From Balanoglossus misakiensis (Eukaryota; Hemichordata): a stretch of 64,000 nt of DNA. Shown piece after piece: positions 12,201-26,600 of this stretch. The notes under the pieces are model-generated. The model was given only the letters and a program-made list of their open reading frames with translations. It did no database searches and was not told the origin of the DNA. The number at the start of each line of letters is the position of its first letter. Position 1 is the first letter of the stretch. The stretch is from the NCBI GenBank assembly GCA_040954595.2, contig CM082585.2, positions 7,316,001-7,380,000 of the forward strand, written 5' to 3'. A program made the translations under genes and the position numbers.

Positions 12201-13598
12201 ACGGTTTCTCAATGACATTGGAAGCAATGTCACGACTGCAGAGCTTAGGAAATCAAAATGGAGATACCTGGGGTCATTCCGGGAAATGCCCAGTTGGATT
12301 TGTGAGGAGATTCTCCTGGAAATGGTGTCGTGCTATTTGCGATAGAGCTGCAGTAAGAATTGCTTCTCGGTATTTCTACTCAGTTGTCGATAGATGATGA
12401 ACGCCTGCAGTGCTCCGGTAAGACCGGGATGTGTTTTTCGCAAAAATCTGTAGAGCTGTTTGCACAGATGTTGTTGGCAGTCCTCGGGAGAAAAAGGTTG
12501 GCTCGCCTTGTTCTGAACTCCGCCTGAAAAGTGGAGCAAACTGCTAATTTGCGACAGTATCATAGCTAATGACTAATTTGTGACAACATCGCATTGTTGT
12601 TTTTTCCGAGGTGTCCCGCCGAGCGACGCAGTGAGACCGGTGCAATGCATCCTTAATAATAAACTGCTGGTAGGGAATTTTTCCCCATAATTGATGCTGT
12701 GGAGATGCTGATTGGGAATGACAGTCGGGGAAAGTACAGTTTAAATCAGAATCAGACCGGTGGAAGTTACTGGGTGTGGATTAAAAGTCAGTGTGTGGTG
12801 GAGACGGGAATCACACACATGTGGAAACTGACTCTGTCGTAGAAAAACAGGCAAAAGTTCATCAGGAGTCAGGAACTTGGCCGCATGTTGTTGCTAATAA
12901 GCAGACGGTGCGATGTTTGGTTATTTTTCTACGGAAAGCCCATTTTTTGTGGCCTTACACAGCAATCCTGTTCTCTCTCTCGTGCCCACGGCATTGACTA
13001 CCATGTGAACAGATCAACCAAAGCACAAGGTCTTCTAAGCTTGTCCAAACAAACTATAAAAAAAGATTGCCCATGGTCTGGGACGCTATTAAAACAGCTT
13101 ATTCAGGGTTATCAGGGAAATACAGATCAAAATAGAACCACCCTATCACAACAAATCAACACCAGAAAGGGGCAGGGTGTAAATCTCAACCACAAGTGCT
13201 AATTCAAGTTAATCTGGAGTCTGGCCTAATGAGATTAAAGCAGTATATACACGAGCTCATCAGAACTCCAGTCAGGATTTGATTAGTAGGATTCCACTCT
13301 TTACAAAAATACACCTCCTGTAATGAGTGTTTTTCTTGAAACTGTACCCAGGTTGTATTTTTGTCCTCCGAACTTTCAATATGAAAGTTGTTATAAATTT
13401 AAATTGAAGTTTGATATGCGCAGACTGGATTAAAAGTACATGTACCTTGACTTTGTACTTTGGTGAAGAAAGTTATTTCTGGACCAATCACAAAGAGACA
13501 AAGAACCTTCATGGTTTTTTGTATGAAAGTGAATTGTTGACAGCATTTTCGTACAAAGAGTAGACTATATAAATGAACGCATCTCAAAGAGGATGAAA

Positions 13599-13665
13599 AC
13601 TTAGGGGAAAGGGGTGGGGGAGCCCCCATGGGGAGGGAGGGCCTAGGGGGGGGGGGGCGAAGGGA
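13599..13665 (+). repeat. G-rich low-complexity tract
   Basis: A run of G-rich words (GGGGAAAGGGGTGGGGGAG and similar) ending in an unbroken G tract of about a dozen bases. It has quadruplex-forming potential. No gene is associated. Confidence 0.7.
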
Positions 13666-16600
13666 GGAATGAACTAGTTTTCCACCCCTGCTTCTAATCT
13701 TTAGTAAAATTGTCAATTCTGATGCGAACTCTGTCTACTGCAGAAGGACATGCAGCTTGTCAGGTTTGGCCATTAACTGGGTTACTTTCATGCTCCTCAC
13801 ATAAAAAGAAAATGCGCTCAGTGTTTGGTGTATTGACTGGAATCAGCGTGTCTGATGTTCGCCCAGCAGCTGAACTTATTGACATTCTGTTACTAGACGG
13901 ACTCGCTTATTCATTGCCGGGACTTCGCCTCAGACTGAGCTTGATCACTTCGCGACAGCTAGAACTGACTAGTAAACTTACTTGTACTAGAAAAAGAGCC
14001 ACTCACTTTCTTGTGTATCGTGTGGTCTGCGATGAGAACAACTTACTCTGGGATGAAAAGACCTCCAGTAGGACTAAAGAAAAATCCCAGCTTCCTTCTG
14101 ATTCATCGCAGGGATGAAAAGCACAACTCCCAAGGGACGGCCGAGAACTCTGGCACAGAGACTCGAGAACACACACCAGTGCATGTGCGACAAACACACC
14201 TCATCTGTGTTGATTCTGTATTCACGTTGTGTAACCCCCCAACGCATATCCGACAAGAGCCAAAGTAAATATTGTGATGCCGTAAGTGTACTGACCGAAA
14301 ACCATGAGGTTCACCCCCCAGGGGATGGGTATATTGTTAGACTGATAAAAAAAAATAATTCACTTTTCACGCGAGTGTGTATTGCTTGCACTGGGTACTT
14401 TTCTGTGGTGATACGCGGTAGCGTGTTTGTGAAAATCAGGTGATTCTTCATTACGAATCAATCAAAATCTGCCCAGATGGAAAGAAGTACAACTTCGGGG
14501 TCACATGGCTGTCAAAAACCATCGGAAACGTTGGGAGAGTCACGTATTTCCGTGTTTCACTGTCAGAAACCGAGAGAAACGAGAAACCTGGGAGAACGGT
14601 AGAGATTCAATAACCGACGTATTACCTTGAGTGGCTGGGATAGGTTGCATTCAAACCAATCACTTGTCAACTTACAACCATTACCACATATTTGCGCGGG
14701 GCTTGATTCTATTAAGATCCAATTGTGCCAGCGCAGTCAGGTGCCCCCCACCAGTGGACGGATCTATTAACTTTTTCCATCGCAGTACAGATCGAGGTTA
14801 TCTAGGTCACCTTGACCATGCGTACACCCAAAAATCCCCCCCCCCCGTACCGTAAAAAAAGAGAAAAAAATTGTCATCTATTTCATCCAATTGATTTCAC
14901 GCCATTGTTTTTTCTCATCAAAGTTAACAGATTCGTATACTGAAAACTTGTATCATATTGACTGAAAAACAAATCAATAATACAATTTTTGAAAAATATT
15001 TTCTTGCAAATGTCATGGTGGTCTATAGATCTGAGTATTCAATACCACGTCTTCAATGTTATGGCTAACAGCTTAATGTTAACTCTTAGGCTATAAAAAC
15101 GGCCTATCAATTTTACATGCTGTTATTCTCTCTTGCCATTTCTAAATTCTAATTTTAGGCGGTATTGACTACAAGCTCAGTGATCTTGTAGTTCGCTATT
15201 AAGGTTTCCCCTGATATTACAACTCACAAAATCAATGGTGTTAGGATTGGAGTGGATTGGGATAATATCATAGTGGCTGTATCGGAAATGAATGGATTTT
15301 TCGGTGTCCGATTTGTCCGGCGCTTGTAAAATTTATCGCGAGTGCTGGAATATTTTGCAAGAATTTTGACGAGATATTGAACCTTTTATGGTTTCCTTTT
15401 AATTATGCGATTCTATGCTTGTAACTCTGAGCTGGTACAGATGCTGTGACCCTTCAGGATTATCCAGGCTTTCAGTGACTTCCTTTCACTAAAAAAAAAT
15501 AACTCCATACGCATTCTGAATCATAGAATTTGAAATGGATGCAATACAAACTCTTGCACTAAATACATGTGAGGTTCGAAGAGAAATTTTTGGACAAAAA
15601 CTGGACTGGAATATCAGCGATCCGAAATCTACTGTCAGATACTATATATTCCAGTATGGTATCTGAGCCACAGAACTAACGTTCTGTACAGACCAACTTC
15701 CGTAGTGATGGTGACAAAAAATATGACTGTCCAAATATTGAAAGAAAGAGAAGGAAGAAAGTGAATTACCTGTCGATGGGACTTAGAATGGCCGTGTGAG
15801 ATGAACTATAGCCTACGATATCTGTTATCCTGTTCTATCAATGCCAAGAGAGATTAGGCCAGCCTGGCTATTTTCCTTTAATTTCTGATTTGTTTTTACA
15901 TTCCCGGCAGTTGTCGTCTTTCGCGGGGATATTGTGAGTGGGCGTGTAGGTGATGTATGAGACGCTCTCCCATTGGACGGCTCCAACAGGGGGAGACCCA
16001 CAGGGAGTTGAGCGTCGGCGAATCGTGAATGAAGTTACGTCTTTGTGTGGGAGGTGACTGCCTAGACGTAGATAGGTCTGTCGGAGATCATTGATGTGGG
16101 GCTGAAACCTTGTTGGGAGTATGTGCAGTGGGGGCGTGTTTGCCGTCTGGTGATTGATGGAGATCAGGTCTCTATGCCTACACTTTTTTTTATTGACATC
16201 AGCGTTTCCAAGGACTACGGCAAGGACAGGAGGCAGCGTTATCTCTGCCTGTTTACGGCATTCTTGCGAAACTGCATTGTTTGTTGTTGAAAGGTTGTGA
16301 TAGTGGGTTTCCTCGTTTTTTTCCCCCAGTGCCATGATTTCTGTTGATTCTACCCGACCAATCCCAGACAATGTCTTGTTAGTTTCAGTCAGTGACTTTA
16401 TATACTGCTATTGAAGAACCCTGCATTGATACCTGTAAAGATGTGTTTTTTCAGGAGAAAAATAACTTGATTCGTATTTTCAACAGTAACAAACACCCCC
16501 AATTGGCAGCAAAACACCCAGATAAACATTGTTAGGTCATTAGCTGTTAGTTCATTTCACTTATGTCATCCTTTCTGGGTTAAGGATAATTTTCACCTTT

Positions 16601-18780
16601 TCTACTCAATTTGAAGTATACCGGTCTAACTGTATTATAGGGTGATGGGAGGGGGAGGGGGGGGGGGTTAGACTATACACTTCAATGTTTAAAGTGACAG
16701 ACCTGCTGTCAAGTCAAGCTTTTTATGATCAAGGAAAACATTTCCGAAGGTGTCCCATGTGCACGGTTTGGGAAAACACCACCGAGAGAATAACATCCAG
16801 AAAGCGTGTATGTGTACATATCGCTCAAACATGATACACTCATTAGCGGGGGTTAGTGGCGGTTGCCGTGGGAGGCTGGGGTGTTGCATGTGTGTTCGTG
16901 CATGCGTAAACTCTCCGTGTCCTCTGGAAGCTCAAATCTGGCTGGCAGATGTGTGGAAACCCCTTGTAGCTAGACCAGGTCTGTTTCGACAAATCCCCAG
17001 TTACTCTTTAAGAGATAGGGAGATGAAGTCGAAGACGAAAAGACAGCAAATCTCCAGGTGATCGTTCGAAATTTACTAGTGGGTGATGACAAAGACACAG
17101 GACTTTACCAACATGCATTGATGTCTGCCAATGACCGACAACACATTATTTTGAATGATGTGTTTCATGAATATTGCCCGGCTTATTTCCTCTACACGAG
17201 ACGTGAATTCGCAAATAGAACCGGAACAAAAAAGTGTGCCATTGCTGGCCTCGGAATCGCACCCGGGAGGGCTGTAAATTAAAAAATAGATGTAAGCCTT
17301 AAATACCTACAGTAGTCAGTGGTCTGTATGGATGTTCTTGATAGCGAAAAAAAAGGGCAGTGGGGTCTTAGTGTGCTTCCCGCGTTCAATGTTGAGGTAA
17401 GCTAAGGACACAGCCGTTGATTGATGGGCTGGTGAGCTTGACTAAATATCTGTTCGAACCATTGATTCTGTCTTTAAAATGCAATCACAATGCGATGTGG
17501 CATTTGAGGTCAGGACCCCGGCGTGTCAGCTGAAGTTGAAGCGAGCAGGCTTTTTAAATTTAAGTTCAATCATAGTCACATTTCCAGTTGTCTCAAACCC
17601 CTGGAGTCGAGGGATGCATTCACAGGTTACATATATTAGGCGCCAATTTCAAGTTCAGTGAACTCGCATCATTTTCGCATGTCGAGTTCTGTCGGAGTGA
17701 CTCCCCAGACGTTTTCAAGTTCAACTCTCCACTAAATATCGACCCCAGGCTAGTGTGTAGTGTCAGTTTCTCGACGAGGTGTAGCTCACAGTGTATTCGT
17801 GATATCCCTGTTCATTGCCTTCCTTGTTTTTATATCACCACCAACCATGTAGGGGATTATCATACTCAACAGTGATAGAATAGCTGGAGCAAGAGACAAC
17901 GATTACCAACCATGACAATTTCACCTCTGCAATATAAACTAAAAATGATACGTAGTTGTCTATTAATGTGCGTTATTTTTTGGGGTTGACTAGAACTTAG
18001 AAGTAGGTTATCCCCATAGGCTTATCATGAACAGAAGTTCCCCACTTTTATATTCTTGAGCTTCGCACTGTGATAAACTGGGGAATCAGGAATCCCTGAT
18101 AGTGATGGATGTGTAAATTACATCTCATTCTAGTGTCACTTACTTTACAACGAGCCTCGGAAGAAAGCAAAAAAGAGGCCTAAAGTAACTGTTATACAGT
18201 GATTGACTGAAGAGTGGGAAATTACTGTGAGAATTACTTGGGATGGAATTCCTAGATGATGCGGTGCGTAGCTGAGGTAACGCTGATTGGCGTGTTGCGG
18301 TGAGAGAGGGCTGGAAACGCTGTGTGTGCGTTAATGGCCGGCAGTGAACTCAATTTACCAGGATTTACTCTGACTGTGTGTTTGCTGGCCATCACGGGTA
18401 GCAGCAGTTGAAACTGTAGTGACTTCCCTCAATAATGTGTCCTTTTCTGATGTTTTGTTGCGTTCAAAGTTCATGCTGTGTTTCCACTTGTGGACTGTCT
18501 GAGTACTTTTCATTTGTATGGACTTTCATGTTATTTTTAACTGAAGCTAAGTGGGTATCGAGCTCTTTTAATTGGATTTTTTTTGGCATTTGCCTCACAC
18601 CTCATCCGTGGATGGTTGATTCAGAGCTATGTTCGTGCCATACTCAACATTGTATGAAAAGCAGCCAGGCCTCCAATTATTACAGCAAACCAAGTCTGTA
18701 CAGGGCAGTTATTATGTCCATGTGTGTGCATCCACGTTGGACTAAACCACATTGTACTGCACAATACAGTGCAACTTGAC

Positions 18781-18837
18781 AGTATAGTACAGTACAGTAC
18801 AGTATACTACAGTACAGTACAGTATACTACACTACAC
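18781..18837 (+). repeat. (AGTAC)n array with a 20-base higher-order unit
   Basis: Pentanucleotide AGTAC repeats with TATACTAC variants. The block AGTACAGTACAGTATACTAC occurs twice back to back, so the array has a second-order 20-base period before decaying into ACTAC units. Confidence 0.9.
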
Positions 18838-19645
18838 TTGTACTAGTCACCCCTTTCACAGATTGATTTTGGTTCAGCCCATGCTTTTCAATGGTACAGT
18901 TGGAACCATACACAGTTAGATTGGGGTGACAAGGGTTGAAACGTATTGTCATCATGCAGGGATTACTGGTACTTTCTGGACTTTCTGGAAAATTCAAGCC
19001 ACATAATCTCTTGTTACAGAAGTGGTACCAGGGGGGTCTATATAGATTACGCCCGGTGCTCTGTAAACCGAGCGAAAAAGTTCAAACAGGAGTGGTCACG
19101 CATGACTGGCAATGATTGCAAATTACAATTCTGTTTGTTTTGTGGAAGGGCGGCAAAAAACCATGACTGGAACACAAAATTTATGGTTGGCGTGGAAGAA
19201 TAACAACACTCCAGAACTGATAAGGTGACGTTCTGATGTCACGTACCCTCCATTACAAGCGGACCTTGTCAGGGTTTATGTTTGAGTCTATTTCAAAAGG
19301 GAAAAAAAAATACTTAATCAACAGAATTGATTGATTTCACTATTTGAAGAACTGAGAAATGCCAAAATTCAAAATCTGTGGATGTCGGGGAGGCAGAAAT
19401 GAAGCTTGTACTATGGACCCCTCTAAAGTTGCTTTCCACTCACTACACGTGCATTGAAATGGTGAATTCATGTCAGGGTGTATAGAGAGTCACTCAGGGT
19501 TGGGTTAATATTTATTTTCTCATCTTCCCTTCTAGCACAGGAATTCCCCCATAAAAAATATGTAGCTGTCATATTTCTATATCTGCACCTGTTGTGCTGT
19601 ATTCCGCTACTTTGAAAGCCGGTCATCCATTCCGATGGGTATTTG

Positions 19646-19727
19646 TGCCGGGATTTACGTCAGCGCCAGTGGAAATCCGTAATGAATGCTGGGATTCACA
19701 TCAACGCCGGCAGAAATCTGTGATGAA
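19646..19727 (+). repeat. 41-base tandem duplication
   Basis: Two adjacent 41-base units, 19646-19686 and 19687-19727. Each follows the pattern TGCYGGGATTYACRTCARCG, then a variable middle, then AAATCYGTRATGAA. They differ at about nine positions, mostly transitions, so the duplication is not recent. Confidence 0.85.
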
Positions 19728-22700
19728 TGGCCGCAAATTAAATTGTTAATATGCACCTGGGAAGTCTACCGGGCATTTGAGCTGCTACGTTTGTGTCATA
19801 AAACGGAGGAAATAATTGCAAAACCTAATGAACTCGCCATATTTCAATGACCACAATTAGGACTAACACGTGCTGTGAACAAGTCATCTCGCAACCGACG
19901 CACAGTTTCAAAGTTCAACACTCATAATTGATGTTAAAACTCTTGTTTAATTTGAATATTGACAGCTTAAGAAACGATATAAAGCGCTTCTGGTTGGTAG
20001 ACTCTTTGGCGCTCTGATTTTATTTCCTTATCTACCTGCACTGCGACAGGCGACCCACAAACACACCCCTACGCACTTAACCCAGATGTCTTAAAAATAA
20101 ACCCCAAGCAGTCACCACGTTACGTGACGTCTGCAGCATACACCAGCCCGACTTCTGATCAATGCCGAATCTTACGCAACAATCGACTGCCGTAGTGGCA
20201 TCGGAAACACAACAGCTGAGTATCGCAGAGTGTACCTTTGTGCCTCTGCTGGTGGTCTAACTCTAAGCCCTGCCTCTTCAGAGTAATCTATCAAACTTGA
20301 GACTCGACAAGGGGGTTATAACAGCATCACGGATTGATTTTTGAGGACCGCCAATTACACGCAAAGAGCCTTGGCTGTCCACTTTTCCGCAACCTGTAAT
20401 TTACTACTCGCTGTTGAGAAATCATCATTACACATCTATCAGCTCTAATCTGTATTTCTTGCACAGTGTATTGTTGAAATGTCAGCAGATTGAAACTTGG
20501 CTGTTCTTTATGATGGGTATCATGGTCACGAGCGAGCTGGGGAGTTCTTCTTGTCTGTGATAGGGCAAGTGCCGACGTAGACCCACATTAATTACACAAA
20601 TGGACCCAGAGCTTGAAAATTAGTTGATGGAAACAGATGTGACGATCCGGGATGATGTTGTCAATGTCATTGAAGAGAAAGTGGCCTTGTACGAGATGAA
20701 AGTAATGGCCTGGCCTGATTGTTTTCCAAAGTGGTAGGGTCCAAAGTGGGCTGTTAGACTGTGTATACTATTAGTGTGATTTCCTGAATGAGAAACGACA
20801 AAGACTGTGCTGTGATTCAGTGAATTAGAGCTCGATAAACTGTGTCATAAGATCGTGTGTGTGACTGACTGAGTGAATGACTGAGTGACACATATAGAGA
20901 TCCACACAAACATATAGAGGTGAGGATATTTTGAGTTGAGGGCATTTTAACTTACAGAGATGGGGACGGGAATGTTGAGAAAGAAGGAGACAGACAGATG
21001 GACACAGAGAGTGACAGATAGGGAGAGGAAGATGACTGATCTGAATAATGCCCTTGACAAAACACGATGCATTCGCGTGGCGCCACTCAAATCACTCGCA
21101 AAAAGGAGCTAATGACATCTTGTCAGCTGAGTCCGAAATGAAGTGACAGAACCGTGTTTTCACGCCCGGCCTGAGAGTTAGGAGGATCAGGAAGACGTCA
21201 CTGGTCTCCAGATGTAGCTCATTAATAGGAATAGCCCGGGATTATCTTGATAGATTATCAAAGTGAATGGCTCAAATGATGCATTTCATTTGGGGATGAG
21301 TCAAGGTAGACCAAGGGGTTATGATGACACACTTTTCCAATTAAAGCATGTGACAGAAATCATTCCAAAAACAGGGAGAAGTGTTCATTTTCAGAAGAAA
21401 AAAATGAAATTGTATTGCTGTGCTCTTTGCATCTCCTGGATGCTAACAATTGCATTGTCAACGTTGCAATTTAATGAAGATCATCTTTGAATCCCTGATT
21501 CTGAAAGCTGAATATGTTTCCATGGTAATGTGCTGATATTGCGTGCAGTCTGTAAGGTTTTGGGGGTGCATTCTTGCGGAATTAGCTGTGAAAGCTTCCA
21601 CTGCTTTGACTGTTGAGCTTTGTGAATTGCCACACACCTGTCAGAGTTATGGGTTTGTTCGTAGAAAAGGTTGTCTACCAAATTACTTTGAATGCCATGC
21701 TGACTTCTTTTTTCTGGTGTACGGTTCGACCCAGGCTTTTGAAAACTAGTGGAAATGTTAGACGTCACTCCCGTCACGAGAAAAGAAAAGTCTCTCGGGT
21801 TTTAGTGGTTGTCAGTTGCGAAGTGAGTGTCGATCGTGAGGTTGTCGAAAAGAAGAGTGACATACTTGATGTGGTTCTTCTCTATAGAAGCTGTTCATTC
21901 AAAAGGGACTGTGTGTGTACATGTATGTCAGCAATGCCGCGCACACAAAGGGCATTTAATCGCACTTCATGCTCTAAAACCAAACACAGGAATTTGAAAA
22001 AGAGCGTATGCGTGTCCAGCGTTCATTCTTGTGTCGGAGTGAGTGGCTTTTGTTCGCCTCGAAAGTGATTTCTTCCAACAATGACATGCTTCCCGCAAAC
22101 TACGCCCTGAGCCAGCCCCTAATTAAGTCAGTACCCGGACCTAGACTCTGAAAAGCCAAAAGGCATTTTTTTTTCTTTACAAAACGCGCTGAGATAGCAT
22201 CATTGGCAGTAGTTTGGTGGCATGTCATCACTTGGATTCTGTCGATCAATGGGCAAATCCAACCGTCAGGGATAAAACCCAACCGTGATCATTAGAAGTG
22301 ATTTAATTCCATCAGTATATTGTGTGAAAACTCGTGGCATCGTGATTCAACAACACGTATCTAGCCGTTAGTTTTCCTCATGTTCAGCCGGAATGCAAAA
22401 CAAAAAAATCATCCATCAGGTGCTGACTGTCTTCCGGGGACTCTTTTTCCCTGGTTGAAATATTTAGCAGCGTCGGCTGATTGGGGAAAAGTCCATTTCC
22501 CTTCCTTTCTGCAAATGTCAACACTTGGAGAAGGGACTATGTAAGCCCATCATTATAGAAAGATTAAACGTACAATTGGTTTGACAAGAAAGCTGATGTG
22601 CTACACTTGTCTGTGGGACGCCTTTTGTGGATATTGGCCAGCGTAATCCTATGGAGTGGCGACTAATAATTGAAAACACGTGGGTGATTGCGGTGGAATT

Positions 22701-23622
22701 ATGCGACTCTGGAACAGGTGGAGGAAGTGGGACAGTGTCGGAATGAATAACCGCTCTCTCTCTGTGCTGTGTTTCTATACAGTGCGCCTGATTTAAAATC
22801 TGCCCAGGTCTGTGGTGTTCCTTCCCCCGCTTTGCAGCCGCAGCACAAGCACAAAGCGCCGCTGTGACTATTTCGGGATTTAATCACTCGTGCGGTGGGA
22901 TTTAAGTTCCTAATTGGATTCCGGGATTTTTTTTTGGCTGTGTGGAAATCTGAATGCCTGGTGGAATATGAAAGTGTTGATCTTCTAGTTAGACTTGGTT
23001 CCGCATTGTGACTTTGTGACATGACATTTTTTATACTTCTTCAGAGTTTGAGAAGTGTTTCGTCACCTTTGGAATTTATCATGCTTTAATAGTCTATTCA
23101 GTCAGATGATAAAGTCAGATGTTTTGCTCTAGAAATGTAGGTCTATCAGGCAGAAACAGTATTGGTTGAATTTATCTGAAGAAATCAACAAAACTCTGTC
23201 AACTGAGGTATTAGATGAACTTTGGTGTAAGCAAAATTCATGCATATGGGATGCAAGAACGTGAAACATTTGGTAGTTTTCAGTTTCTGTTTATATCATT
23301 TGCAATGTTTACAACAATGGGATATCTACCACACTGAAAGGTTAATGAGTGTAACTATTAATGAGAACCCCTCCCCCATCATCAAGTGTTTGTTTTCATA
23401 GTGTTTGGGCAAGTTGTTATCCTCATTTTCTGAAGTGGCTGTCCTTGCTAATTTGTGAGAACATTGGATGTTTACGGAGTGATCACTGTGGTTGATTTCT
23501 TATCTCAGTACCTGACTTCAGGATGTTTACAGGTTGTTTATTACTCTGCAGTGCTAACCTTGTAGGGATGTCTGGTGCTTTCCTGTTTTTTTAAAAATAT
23601 ACCTTTTATGTTGGGAAATGTG

Positions 23623-23652
23623 ACCATGGAAAGTTGAGATCTAGCCAATCAG
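23623..23652 (+). repeat. Dispersed repeat fragment (copy 1 of 3)
   Basis: ACCATGGAAAGTTGAGATCT followed by AGCCAATCAG. The same word order recurs at 45870-45912 and, with a longer insertion, at 63363-63412. This suggests relics of one short interspersed family. No terminal structure can be defined from three pieces. Confidence 0.4.
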
Positions 23653-26600
23653 AGAGTTTTTTTAATATCTACATAAGAGGTGATTGTATTCTTAATAACT
23701 GTTGAAGAAGGACCTGAAGATGGGTCATAGAATAAAAAAATGTCAAAAAATTATCAAAAGTTGCCGTTAATAAACTAACTCTTATAAAATTAGGTCAAAT
23801 AAGATAGGACCCAAGTTATTTTGGAATATGTGGAGTGTTTGTCAACTGTTTGGGAATAACGGAAAAAAATAGATTTGTATTGATGTTTGCCTTGAGTAGA
23901 TCATTTAGAATTAATGTCTTTTTGAAAGTAAAATATTATTGATTTGCTTCACAGTGAAGATGATTGTGAATTTACTCGACTGTGTATCAGTCAGACATTT
24001 GATATCAGTCTGGAGGCAGTGAGAAATCATGCATTTTTAACTTCTAACCAGCCAGATAATATTAAAACCGTTCGGTGCTTGTTTTTTGCTATCTCTCGCC
24101 ACTGCATATTAAAGCAGATGGCATTTAAAAAGTCGTTTTCCTTTGATCGACTCAGTGCAATTGAGAACTCCGGGTAATGCCACTGGCTGTCACTATTCAT
24201 TGCAGGAAGGAGACGGCAATCGCCACTCTGCTCTCCACGAGGTGAGGCTTTAATGGAACGCGCACCGCCTCAATCCCCTAGATCAATATTTTGGTAACTT
24301 CTCACACCGAGTGCCGCGCCCCGACAGAATGACAAACAGAGATTTTTAATAATTCCGACTGTAATGGTCAGGGGGGAGGGGGTGGATCCTCGGAAATAAG
24401 CGACGCGATACTCGACTCGATCAATCCACCAATCAAGTCGCTGCTTAGTCATCACTGGCTTCTATGCAGACTAATCATCGATTGCAACTAAACGTTCCAT
24501 CGCTATTTACTCATCGTGGCCTATCATCTTTCTAACTATTAATAATCAATCCCCCGAAACACTTCCATGAATGAAAGCCGACCTTCACATCCCAGTCACG
24601 CAGTGTTATCGATATCGGCGGAAAATCATAATAAAAGTCTTTCGGAGTCTGGCACGTGTGTGGTATCATCTCCATTGTTAAAATATTGTCTGTTTATTGT
24701 TCAGGAGTCTGCGTAATCAAGGTAATATTGTCATGACGTTATCGTCACACGTCACAATCCTATCTACAATACTGAGTACAGTCAAGATTTGTGCATTCCA
24801 ATCATTCTCCTAATCTTTGCTTTGTGTATAAAAAATGGTATCATTACTCATAGCTACTTGAATAACAAAATCATGGGCCATTTAAAAAAACAGTCGTATA
24901 TTCACTTGATTGCGAGTAATTCATCATTGTAACACACTCGTTATCTCATACGCGCAACAGCCATTATTTTCAAATCCACGGCTGGCATTTCTAATTCTTT
25001 TCTATATTAGTGTATTGCAGTCTAACTGATAGTATCTTTGTTTTTGTTTTTTTAAAGCTCGCCAATGCAAAGCAACCTCGTAATTTTACGTCAGTGCGGA
25101 AAACTTCCTGAGGCGTACTCTTTTCCTGACCTTGTTGATTTTTTTATTGCAAAAATAATCAATCTCAACTTTTCGCTGTCTTTTCTTGTACATGTAGCTC
25201 AACTACTTATTCATGTTGGACTATGCCTTCTTTAAATACAAGCCCCATGTGCTTGTCTGAATGAGACATTACAAACTTAGTTATTAAAGGTTGTGCTAAA
25301 TATGGAAACTCTGAAAGCTAAGTTTCACTTTTATGTAAGATTTTGTTTCTTGATACGACTTCTATCAGCAAATCTAGTCTTTGGTGGAAAAAAAATCATC
25401 TTCTAAAATTTCTGTTTTAAACTCCCTGCCAATTCCATAGGGAGACTTTAATTGATGTAGAAATCTTTGTCATATCTTGAGACACGTCATAATCAAATTA
25501 GAGCATCTCACCAATTTGATTGAGGTCCTCATGTATGAATGTCAAAGACCAAAAAAGGAAAATGTTATCGATCTGATTGGCATCATCAGTAAAACTTGAA
25601 GTGAACCACATTAAGGTTTAGTAGCTGCTGCTAGTAGAGCCATTAAGTCATTGATATATATTTGGGATATTTGCAAGAATCCTGGCTGTGTATTAAGTTA
25701 ATCGGATATATGCAGCGAGGTGTGTTGTAATGTTGAGTTTATAGAATTTGTATTTTAAGTCAAGCTGGTACCCAGCTTTCTGGTCAAGCTAACAAAACAG
25801 GCAAATTCAGAACCGTGCTGGGTAAAAATCTCAGCACATGTTGTAATTTAATGCATTTTGAAATTGGGAAAGATTGTAGATTATCACTGGTGTGAATTCT
25901 CCATTGGAGAATGCCTGTTAGCATAACGAAATGCAAAGTTGGTGTTGTTTTTACACATATCGTATGTGGCCTTTATTTTTCACTCAATCTGTCTTTGCAG
26001 AAACAGGGGGCACATCAGATAAAGCGAAGCGAAATGTTTGGCATTTTACAACTTCCAATAAAAAAATTCATTGATCATAAATATGGTATTTAGCCTGATG
26101 GTGGTTGAAGATAGTGGAAATTGAAGTAGGGATAGTAGATTTATTTAGAGGTTATGGCTAGTCATCCGAGGTTATGACAATAAGTAGTAAAGACCAGAAG
26201 AGAGGGGTTCTGACTGTTCTTGATGATAAATCAAGTTTCTTTCAGAAAGCCTGCTGTCGTGAGACGTGAGACGTTACGACCACAGATCATGGTGTCAAAG
26301 GGAAAGTTGATGGTAAAAATATTTGACAATTAAGATGTGCTTGGACTGAACTAGGTCTGGTGGTATTGCGTTGTAAGGGTCAGACCACACTGACTGATCT
26401 GAGACGGTGTGATTGGTTGATGGAATTCATGATTGGTGGAGGGTGATTTGCAGCGAAGTTTTTGTTGCCTTTTCAAATATTTAGCAGAGAGATTGAATCA
26501 GAGCCCGGCTTACATGTATTTCATAAGATGTCTGATTGGCATGCGTGGTACTGGACTGATAGCATTTTGATGCTACATGTATATCTTCCAGTTTTTGTGT

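Larger units (their letters stand above)
5500..18780. other. Gene-free stretch with scattered regulatory candidates
   Basis: No exon, RNA gene or transposon coding region is recognised. The open frames are short or compositionally unremarkable; the longest, minus-strand 16371-15868 (167 codons), matches no family I know and has no signal peptide, membrane segment or repeated domain. Listed separately are a palindrome with a nuclear-receptor-type repeat at 7141, an X-box at 9247 and a possible promoter-like cluster at 8383-8480. Homopolymer G or C runs occur near 13620-13660, 14837-14846 and 16646-16668. Confidence 0.6.

Noticed and set aside
13710-14117. 135-codon plus-strand open frame as a gene
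   Set aside because: No recognisable domain; overlapping frames of similar length on both strands nearby point to chance in a GC-richer patch.
20640-20700. Asp-Asp-Val word resembling a PSMD1 repeat
   Set aside because: Flanking residues do not fit any PSMD1 segment and no splice sites frame it.
21722-21735. GGTTCGACCC as a tRNA B box
   Set aside because: No A box at the proper distance upstream and no acceptor-stem pairing.
21613-22068. 151-codon plus-strand open frame as a gene
   Set aside because: Basic, cysteine-rich composition with no domain, no splice or promoter context; likely chance.
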